Shown here one piece after another: positions 7,827 to 12,895 of a stretch of DNA of 12,895 nt. The first letter of the stretch is position 1; each line of letters opens with the position of its first letter. The position numbers were made by a program, and so were the translations under genes. The notes beneath the pieces are model-generated. The model was not told the origin of the DNA. It worked only from the letters and a program-made list of their open reading frames with translations, and ran no database searches. Source of the DNA: Accumulibacter sp031732815. GTDB taxonomy: Bacteria; Pseudomonadota; Gammaproteobacteria; Burkholderiales; Rhodocyclaceae. Location of the stretch: positions 1 to 12,895 of the forward strand of contig NZ_JAVMKF010000306.1 of NCBI RefSeq assembly GCF_031732815.1. Direction: 5' to 3'.

Positions 7827-9043
7827 CAGAACAGCCTCATCCCGACGCTGCTTGGCTTGCCGCTGGTCGCCGGCAGGTTCTCGCCGACGACCAGCCGGTC
7901 GCCTTCCTTCAGCTCGCCGCCGACCAGCTCGGTGTTGCGATTGTCGGTGATTCCCAGTTGCACGCTGACCGGTTTCAGCTCATTACGCTCGATGACATAG
8001 ACCGTGCCGCTGGCGGTGTCGCGTTTCCTGCCTTTGCCTTTCGCCTCGCCGCCACCATCAGCCGGCGCGCGCGCGGCAGGCGGTGGCGCGTTGCCCGGAC
8101 GCTCGCCCGGGATGCTTCCCTCGGCCGGCTTGAAACGCAGCGCGGCGTTCGGAACGAGCAGCACACCGTCGCGCCTGGCGACGCCGATGCTGACGTAGGC
8201 GGTCATACCGGGCAGCAGGATGTGCTCGGGGTTGGACAGCGAAACGCGCACGTTATACGTCACGACGTTCTGCTGCATCGTCGGATTCAGCCGGATCTGC
8301 TGCACTTCGCCCTGAAAATTGCGGTTGGGGAAGGCATCGACGGTGAAGCGCACCTTCTGGCCTTCCCGGATCCTGCCGATGTCGGCTTCGGCAAAACTCG
8401 AATCGATGCGCATTTCCGAGAGATCCTGGGCGATCTTGATCAGCGTCGGCGTCTGCAGACTGGCGGCGACCGTTTGTCCGAGGTCGACGACGCGGTCGAC
8501 GACGACCCCGGAAACCGGCGAGCGGATCGTCGTATAGCGCAGGTTGACCTGATCCTTGTCGGCTGCCGCCTTCGCCTGCGCGAGTTGCGCCTCGGCCGAG
8601 CGGCGCACCTGCACCGCCTGTTCCAGCTCCTGCCGCGACACGTATTCCTGCGCGAAGAGCGCCTTCATGCGCGTTTCGTTGGCGCGCGCCAGCTCGAGCG
8701 CGGCGCTCACATTGTGTACATTGGCCGCGCTCTGGCGGGCTTGCGCGGCGAGCAGCGAATCGTCCAGTTCGAGCAAGGCCTGACCCTGGCGAACCTCGTC
8801 GTTGAAGTCGACGTAGAGCTTGGTCACCGTTCCCGAAACCTGCGTGCCGACATTGACCAGAACGACCGGGTTGAGCGTTCCGTTGGCCGAAACGGTCTGC
8901 GTGATGTCGCCCTTTTCGACCGCCTGCAGCTTGTAGCGCTGCTCGGCCGACTGCGTTTCATTCCGTTGGTACCAATACACGCCGCCGACCGCGAGCAGGC
9001 CGAGTCCGACGACGAAAAGCGATTTGCGACGCGCGGGGTTCAT
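7826..9043 (-). CDS. MacA-like periplasmic adaptor (membrane fusion protein)
   Basis: This 405-residue RND/MacA-type adaptor bridges the MacB-like permease and the outer-membrane duct. An N-terminal anchor helix (about 8-25) follows a short basic cytoplasmic end. The first half of the barrel-sandwich/lipoyl domain is VNVGTQVSGTVTKLYVDFND (63-82). The alpha-helical hairpin runs about 96-166, the returning lipoyl half is TIRSPVSGVVVDRVVDLGQT (172-191), and beta-barrel and membrane-proximal domains follow. Unusually, a Pro/Gly/Lys-rich insertion at about 305-343 (around GERPGNAPPPAARAP and GEAKGKGRKRD) interrupts the C-terminal part before TVYVIERNELKPVSV. The start ATG overlaps the stop of the TolC-type gene by four bases (ATGA) and the stop overlaps the ATPase start by one. 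The family is secure; substrate unknown. Confidence 0.94.
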   Translation of the reverse strand: MNPARRKSLFVVGLGLLAVGGVYWYQRNETQSAEQRYKLQAVEKGDITQTVSANGTLNPVVLVNVGTQVSGTVTKLYVDFNDEVRQGQALLELDDSLLAAQARQSAANVHNVSAALELARANETRMKALFAQEYVSRQELEQAVQVRRSAEAQLAQAKAAADKDQVNLRYTTIRSPVSGVVVDRVVDLGQTVAASLQTPTLIKIAQDLSEMRIDSSFAEADIGRIREGQKVRFTVDAFPNRNFQGEVQQIRLNPTMQQNVVTYNVRVSLSNPEHILLPGMTAYVSIGVARRDGVLLVPNAALRFKPAEGSIPGERPGNAPPPAARAPADGGGEAKGKGRKRDTASGTVYVIERNELKPVSVQLGITDNRNTELVGGELKEGDRLVVGENLPATSGKPSSVGMRLF

Positions 9044-10237
9044 CGTCGGTCAAGGGCTCCAGAACTTGCCGCAGCGAGCAGGCGATGGTCGAGCGTGCCG
9101 ATCGCGCGCGCCAGCGCGGCGCGCGAAACGTGCCAGTCGAGCATCGCCTGGATGCGCTGCAGGCGAGCGTTGGCCAGCGCGCTTTGCGCATTGAGCAGGT
9201 CGAGGATATTGCCGACACCGGCCTGGTAGCGGCCGGCGGCGACGCGTTCGGATTGCTCGGCGCTGGCCAGCAGGTCGGCTGCCGTGCGCACGGTCTGCGT
9301 CGCGGTGGCCAGCGTCTGATACGCTTCCCAGACGTCGAGCGCCACCTGCTGCCGGATTCCCTCGCGGCGGGCGGCCTGCACCTCGCTTCTCGCCTGCGCG
9401 CTGCGCACACCGTAAGTCGTCGCATAGCCGGCAAAGATCGGCAGCGTCAAGCTCAGGCCGAGCGTACTGCTGCGGCTGCTCAGCCCATCGACCTCCTGCC
9501 AGCTCGGCCCGGCGTGCAAGGCGAGCCTTGGTCGGCCCGCCGCGCGCGCGTAATCGACGTTTGCCTGCGCGGCGCGCAGCTCGGCTTCCGCCGCCTGCAG
9601 TTCCGGGCGATTGCGGCGCGCTTCGGCGATCAGCGCCGCGACGTCGTTGTCAAAGTTCAACGCCGGCGGGGTCAGCGCGATCTCGTCGAGCGTCAGGCTG
9701 GTGTGTGCGTCCAGCCCCATGACGTTGGCCAGCCGGCCGTAGGCGTTGCGCAGGGCGCCTTCCGCCTTGATCCGGTTGAGCGTCGCCTGCGACCAGGCGG
9801 TCTGCGCCTGCAGGCGGTCAGCCGGCGTGCCGCTGCCCACCTGGTAGCGCACCTCTGCCGCCGACAGGCTGGTGCGACTCGCCCTTTCCGATTCGAGCGC
9901 CGCGGCGAGCGCGGCGCGCGCCGCCTGGGCGCCGTAATACGCCTGCAGCGCGGCGAAAAAGACGCCTTGCACGGTCGAATCGAGCGACGCCGCCGCGGCG
10001 GCAAGCAACTGGCGGGCGCCTTCGAGTTTGGCCGAGCGGGCGCCGAAGTCGAACANNNNNNNNNNNNNNNNNNNNNNNNNNNNNNNNNNNNNNNNNNNNN
10101 NNNNNNNNNNNNNNNNNNNNNNNNNNNNNNNNNNNNNNNNNNNNNNNNNNNNNNNCAACGACGGCGAGTAGCGCGAGGCAGAAGCGGAGAATCGTGCCGG
10201 GCGGCAGCGCCGTGCGACGGGAGGTGGTCTTGGCCAT
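9040..10237 (-). CDS. TolC-type outer-membrane efflux protein, interrupted by an assembly gap
   Basis: The gene is present as two pieces flanking 100 N. The 5' piece (10237-10156) encodes 27 residues, MAKTTSRRTALPPGTILRFC then LALLAVV, a basic start plus the hydrophobic core of a signal peptide. The 3' piece (10055-9040) encodes 337 residues starting in (L)FDFGARS. It has two outer-membrane-efflux repeats rich in Ala, Gln and Arg coiled helices (RPELQAAEAELRAAQANVDY; LNAQSALANARLQRIQAM) and SLTLPIFAGYATTYGVRSAQ, the counterpart of FDFG in the second repeat. TolC-like trimers form the outer-membrane duct of tripartite pumps. The two pieces are in different frames if the gap is taken as exactly 100 bases, so the gap size is nominal. 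Compared with typical family members, about 80-100 residues appear missing. The stop overlaps the MacA-like start by four bases. Confidence 0.85.
10056..10155. other. Assembly gap of 100 N
   Basis: Exactly 100 N interrupt the TolC-type gene. The round number is the usual placeholder for a gap of unknown length in scaffolding. The reading frames on the two sides do not match across 100 bases, which confirms that it is not a measured distance. The real missing DNA probably encodes the rest of the signal peptide and the first helices of the efflux protein. Confidence 0.95.
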
Positions 10238-10245
10238 GACCCGTT

Positions 10246-10251
10246 AGTATA
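10246..10251 (-). promoter_or_regulatory. Possible -10 element immediately before the efflux operon
   Basis: On the minus strand CTATACT ends eight bases before the ATG at 10237 and matches a -10 box (TATACT, five of six bases, with the preceding C favoured by sigma-S). No -35 is recognisable. If used, the transcript would start about at the ATG and be leaderless; no ribosome site is visible before that ATG in any case. A short inverted repeat GCTCG-CGG-CGAGC (10257-10269) lies just upstream and could be an operator. All of this is weak. Confidence 0.25.
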
Positions 10252-10298
10252 GCCAAGCTCGCGGCGAGCGAGCGCCGCACCGGGGTCAGCCAAACACC

Positions 10299-10359
10299 AC
10301 CGGCGAAACAATCTGCAACAGTCTGACCGGCGACGGCCTGCCGGCGATCATGCTACGAT
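10299..10359 (+). promoter_or_regulatory. Divergent control region: CCGGCGA repeats and extended -10
   Basis: The 198-base spacer between the divergent efflux operon and the secreted-protein gene holds three direct copies of CCGGCGA at 10300-10306, 10327-10333 and 10341-10347; the first two share ACCGGCGA. An extended -10 candidate, TGCTACGAT, follows at 10351-10359 on the plus strand, about 77 bases before the ATG at 10436, without a clear -35. The repeats could be activator or repressor sites, but short GC words recur by chance in this composition. Confidence 0.28.
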
Positions 10360-10435
10360 CGGCCTGCCCGGTGTTCACCGTCGGCGCATTTCCAACAACA
10401 GGCAGCACACAAAAACAACGAAAGGGTCCCCCGAC

Positions 10436-11428
10436 ATGAAACCCCGCTCCCCGCTCTGGCCCCGGTTGGTCGCCGGCATACTCGTCTGCAGTGCGCTGCA
10501 TGCACACGCCGGCCTGTTCGATTCACCCGGCTCCGGCCCGCAACCTGTCGTCCTCAAGGAGGATAGCGTGCCGGCCGAAGTCTTCCGGCAAATGATCGAC
10601 GACGGCGCGCTGCTGCGCCATGTTTCGAAGACCTATTCCGGTGCCGCGAAACAGATCGCGATTGGCACGGTGCGCCTGAATTTCATCACCGACACCGGCG
10701 ATACCGCGACGGCCAAGCAGTTCATGGGCAAGGCGACGGTGTCGCAGTCGGTCAACCTTAAACTGCAGGGCGTCGAGCAGGAGACGATGGTCGCGCTGAC
10801 CAACGGTTTCCATCAGGCGCTGCGCGCCAGGCTGGCGGCGCAGGGCTACGAAGTCGTTGCCCAGGAAAAGCTGCTCGACAACCCGGACTACCGGCAGGCC
10901 GTCGCCGAAACGAAAGCGCTTGCCGCCTCGGGCAGCGTCACCTCGGTCTACGCGCAGGGAACTGGCGCGATCGGCGGCTTCACCATGCGCAACTTCGCCT
11001 ACTACCTGAAGATGCCGGTCGTCATTGCTGACCTGACGCTGAACTTCGCCGCTTTCGACAAGGAAACCGACCGCTGGGCGGCAGGCGGTTACCAGATCAG
11101 CGCCAGCGTGAAGCCGCGCATCGTGTCCTCGGTCAGCGGCCAGATGCGCCTGATGACCGAAGACGGCGGCGGCGCGATCTTCGACATCGTGCGCCCGCTC
11201 GCGCTGCCCGGAGCAATTGCCGAGCGCGTCGAACCGATCGCCATGTCGTCGGCCGAAGCCGCCGGAAGTGCTGCGCTGAAGGTGCTCGGCGCCGTGCTCG
11301 GATCGTCCGAGTCGTCGGCAACGAACAACTATCTGGTGGTTGCCGCGAAGAACTACCGCGAGGTGATGGCCGGCGACCTGGCGCGCCTGGCGGCCGTCAC
11401 CGCCAGCGTGGTCGACAAGCGGCCGTGA
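10436..11428 (+). CDS. Secreted protein of unknown function
   Basis: I do not recognise this 330-residue protein. A clear Sec signal peptide (basic MKPRSPLWPR, hydrophobic core 11-21, likely cleavage after AHA at residue 25) sends it to the periplasm or beyond. Cys18, the only Cys, lies within the signal without a proper lipobox, so it is probably not a lipoprotein. The mature part begins with a Pro/Gly linker (29-45), then a mixed alpha/beta region (IAIGTVRLNFITDTGDT, 74-90; helix ETMVALTNGFHQALRARLAA, 116-135; YEVVAQEKLL). A central hydrophobic beta-rich part follows (PVVIADLTLNFAAFD, 194-208), then a Ser/Ala-rich end. The strand-helix order loosely recalls periplasmic CsgG-like domains, but that is speculation. 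It is transcribed away from the efflux operon. The ATG is preceded at a long distance by GAAAGGG, an imperfect ribosome site. No paralogue is in the window. Confidence 0.8.
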   Translation: MKPRSPLWPRLVAGILVCSALHAHAGLFDSPGSGPQPVVLKEDSVPAEVFRQMIDDGALLRHVSKTYSGAAKQIAIGTVRLNFITDTGDTATAKQFMGKATVSQSVNLKLQGVEQETMVALTNGFHQALRARLAAQGYEVVAQEKLLDNPDYRQAVAETKALAASGSVTSVYAQGTGAIGGFTMRNFAYYLKMPVVIADLTLNFAAFDKETDRWAAGGYQISASVKPRIVSSVSGQMRLMTEDGGGAIFDIVRPLALPGAIAERVEPIAMSSAEAAGSAALKVLGAVLGSSESSATNNYLVVAAKNYREVMAGDLARLAAVTASVVDKRP

Positions 11429-11433
11429 TTCGG

Positions 11434-11447
11434 CTGCCGGCCGGCAG
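11434..11447. other. 14-base perfect palindrome after the secreted-protein gene
   Basis: CTGCCGGCCGGCAG is self-complementary over its full length and starts six bases after the stop at 11428. There is no loop sequence and no T run, so a standard terminator is unlikely. It could be a protein-binding palindrome or a chance product of GC-rich composition. Confidence 0.25.
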
Positions 11448-11513
11448 TGCGATGTCTGGCTGGCCAGTCGCCGATCCGGCGCGAGCGCGCTGTCAGGACA
11501 AGGCCTTCGGCGC

Positions 11514-11540
11514 TTTGGGACTTTTTTGGGACTTTGGGAC
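11514..11540 (+). repeat. Triple TTTGGGAC direct repeat upstream of rpiA
   Basis: TTTGGGAC occurs at 11514-11521, 11525-11532 and 11533-11540, with a T6 run between copies one and two, ending six bases before the rpiA ATG. The word is AT-richer than its surroundings and occupies the position where the ribosome site should be; no Shine-Dalgarno is otherwise visible. It may be a binding site array, a slippage product or an initiation-region feature. The other 90 bases of the 118-base spacer show no clear promoter. Confidence 0.6.
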
Positions 11541-11546
11541 TTTGCC

Positions 11547-12236
11547 ATGAGCAAGACGCAGGACGAACTGAAGCGGGCGGTTGCCGAGGCGGCACGCGAC
11601 CATGTCGCCGAACATCTGCCGGCGGGCGCGATTCTCGGCGTCGGTACCGGTTCGACGGCGAACTTCTTCATCGACGCGCTGGGCGCAATCCGCCATCGCC
11701 TGGGTGGCGCGGTGGCAAGTTCGGAAGCGACGCGCGCACGCCTGGTCGCGCAGGCGATCCCGGTGCTCGAACTGAACGAGGTCGTCGAGCGCGGCCTGCC
11801 GCTGCCGATCTATGTCGATGGGGCCGACGAGATCGACGCTGGCCTGGCCATGATCAAGGGCGGCGGTGGCGCGCTGACGCGCGAAAAGATCGTCGCCGCA
11901 GTGGCCGACACCTTCGTTTGCGTTTGCGATGCCTCGAAGCGCGTCACCTTGCTCGGTGGTTTCCCCTTGCCGGTCGAAGTGATTCCGATGGCGCGTGCGC
12001 ACGTCGCGCGCGAGCTGGCGAAGCTCGGTGGGACGCCCGAGCTGCGCGCCGGTTACCTGACCGACAATGGCAATCTGATCCTCGATGTGCATGGCCTGGT
12101 GATCACCGATCCGGTGCGGCTTGAAGAAACGATCAACCAGATCGCCGGCGTCGTCGCCAACGGGCTGTTTGCCCGGCGCGGCGCCGACCTCCTGCTGCTC
12201 GCCGGAGCCACCGGCGTGCAGCGCCATGCTCGCTGA
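11547..12236 (+). CDS. rpiA: Ribose-5-phosphate isomerase A
   Basis: This 229-residue cytosolic enzyme interconverts ribulose 5-phosphate and ribose 5-phosphate in the non-oxidative pentose phosphate pathway. Motifs match E. coli RpiA throughout: GVGTGSTANFFIDAL (31-45) for phosphate binding, SSEATRAR (58-65), DGADEID (91-97), KGGGGALTREK (104-114) and FPLPVEVIPMAR (139-150). The active-site set Asp91, Asp94, Lys104 and Glu113 corresponds to E. coli Asp81, Asp84, Lys94 and Glu103 with a constant offset of ten. I chose ATG at 11547 (MSKTQDELK aligns with the E. coli MTQDELK start); a TTG seven codons upstream lies in the repeat and is unlikely. It stands alone: 118 bases follow the previous gene and 90 bases precede cobU. 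Confidence 0.97.
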   Translation: MSKTQDELKRAVAEAARDHVAEHLPAGAILGVGTGSTANFFIDALGAIRHRLGGAVASSEATRARLVAQAIPVLELNEVVERGLPLPIYVDGADEIDAGLAMIKGGGGALTREKIVAAVADTFVCVCDASKRVTLLGGFPLPVEVIPMARAHVARELAKLGGTPELRAGYLTDNGNLILDVHGLVITDPVRLEETINQIAGVVANGLFARRGADLLLLAGATGVQRHAR

Positions 12237-12326
12237 GCGTACGCGGGAGCGCCTGCAAATCAGCATCACGTGGCCGGGGTGTTCGGCGCGTCACCGTCAA
12301 GGCCGTCAGCGGCGAGCGCAACCAGA

Positions 12327-12895
12327 ATGAACGAACTGATCATCGGCGGTGCGCGCTCGGGTAAGAGCGCGCTGGCCGAAGCGCGTGCGCGCGAAGCGCA
12401 GAGCGGCGGCCAGCGCGTGGTCTACGTCGCGACCGCCGAAGCGCGTGACGACGAAATGGCGCGCCGCGTCGCCGCTCACCGCGCGCGGCGACCGGCCGAC
12501 TGGACGCTGGTCGAGGCGCCGCTCGAACTGCCGGCCGCCCTGCGCGCACAGGCGGCGGACGACGTCTGCCTGATCGTCGATTGCCTGACGCTCTGGCTCT
12601 CCAACCTGCTCTTCGCCGGCCGCGCGGCAGTGCAGGCCGAGGCCGGCGAGGCGATCGACTGCCCGTTGCTGACCGGCGCCACCGCCGCCTTGATCGCTGC
12701 CCTGCGCGAGTTGCCCGGGCGAGTGACGCTGGTCTCGAACGAGGTCGGCTGGGGAATCGTGCCGCTGCATCCGCTGGCACGTTGCTTCGCCGACGAGCAG
12801 GGCCGACTCAACCAGCGCGTCGCGCAAGTCTGCCAGCGCGTCACGCTGGTTGCTGCCGGACTGCCGCTCGTCCTCAAGGACTTGCCGGACGCCGG
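12327..12895 (+). CDS. cobU: CobU: adenosylcobinamide kinase / phosphate guanylyltransferase, 3' end missing
   Basis: This is a bifunctional enzyme of cobalamin nucleotide-loop assembly. It phosphorylates adenosylcobinamide and then transfers GMP to give adenosylcobinamide-GDP. The visible 189 residues remain open to the right edge. The P-loop GGARSGKS is at residues 7-14. AAHRARRP contains His51, which by position corresponds to the GMP-linked His46 of Salmonella CobU. Walker-B-like LIVDCLTLWLSNLL is at 82-95. VSNEVGWGIVPLHPLARCFADEQGRLNQ (in two parts, about 136-163) is the family's C-terminal hallmark, so only a few residues are cut off, since CobU proteins are about 180-200 long. The ATG at 12327 lacks a good ribosome site. 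The 90-base spacer after rpiA is too short and lacks the conserved boxes for a cobalamin riboswitch. Further cob genes may follow outside the window. Confidence 0.94.
   Translation, partial: MNELIIGGARSGKSALAEARAREAQSGGQRVVYVATAEARDDEMARRVAAHRARRPADWTLVEAPLELPAALRAQAADDVCLIVDCLTLWLSNLLFAGRAAVQAEAGEAIDCPLLTGATAALIAALRELPGRVTLVSNEVGWGIVPLHPLARCFADEQGRLNQRVAQVCQRVTLVAAGLPLVLKDLPDA

Noticed and set aside
7958..9229. Open frame of 423 codons opposite the MacA-like adaptor and the end of the TolC-type gene
   Set aside because: It crosses two well-supported overlapping genes on the other strand and has no ribosome site or motif.
10156..10311. TolC-type protein starting at 10311 by reading through the N run
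   Set aside because: That frame gives a non-signal-like N-terminus (MFRRWCLADPGAALARR) and depends on the arbitrary gap length. The frame from 10237 gives a real signal peptide.
10523..11671. Minus-strand frame of 382 codons opposite the secreted protein
   Set aside because: The plus-strand product has a convincing signal peptide and balanced composition. The antisense product is Arg/His/Asp-rich and runs into rpiA.
12237..12326. Cobalamin riboswitch upstream of cobU
   Set aside because: The spacer is only 90 bases and does not show the B12 box or the multi-helix core, so no riboswitch can be supported.

Overview
The window is GC-rich bacterial chromosome (no plasmid, phage or insertion-sequence hallmarks) and most resembles a Gram-negative betaproteobacterium of the Rhodocyclales/Accumulibacter type. 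This placement is an inference from base composition, protein style and gene content (AmpG, TolC/MacAB-like export, YqjD-type membrane-anchored proteins, CobU), not from a search. A run of exactly 100 N shows that the sequence is a scaffolded draft assembly.

Layout from left to right. (1) The 3' part of an AmpG-type muropeptide permease (+) overlaps by 34 bases a SMUG1-family uracil-DNA glycosylase (+). (2) A compact minus-strand cluster yqjD-yqjE-yqjK encodes small membrane-associated proteins and is preceded by a promoter with a perfect TATAAT. (3) Exonuclease III (xth, -) diverges from orotate phosphoribosyltransferase (pyrE, +) across 43 bases. pyrE is followed after one base by a secreted coiled-coil protein with a DUF4124-like N-terminus. 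(4) A tightly overlapping minus-strand operon runs from an outer-membrane TolC-type protein (interrupted by the N gap) through a MacA-like adaptor and a MacB-like ATPase to a MacB-like permease. A gamma-class carbonic anhydrase homologue follows 46 bases later. (5) Across a 198-base divergent intergenic region, a secreted protein of unknown function reads on the plus strand. (6) Ribose-5-phosphate isomerase A (rpiA) is preceded by a triple TTTGGGAC repeat. (7) The 5' part of the bifunctional cobalamin enzyme CobU runs off the right edge.

How the genes work together. The four-gene export operon encodes a full tripartite ABC efflux or secretion machine: energy and permease in the inner membrane, periplasmic adaptor, outer-membrane duct. 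SMUG1 and exonuclease III could act in succession in base-excision repair of deaminated cytosine. RpiA supplies ribose 5-phosphate, the precursor of the PRPP used by PyrE, although the two genes lie far apart. The rest is mainly housekeeping. I see no CRISPR array, tRNA, rRNA, transposon or recognised defence system. The least explained elements are the secreted protein at 10436-11428, the DUF4124-like protein after pyrE, and the short repeats before rpiA. No gene-free stretch exceeds 200 bases apart from the N run, which lies inside a gene.
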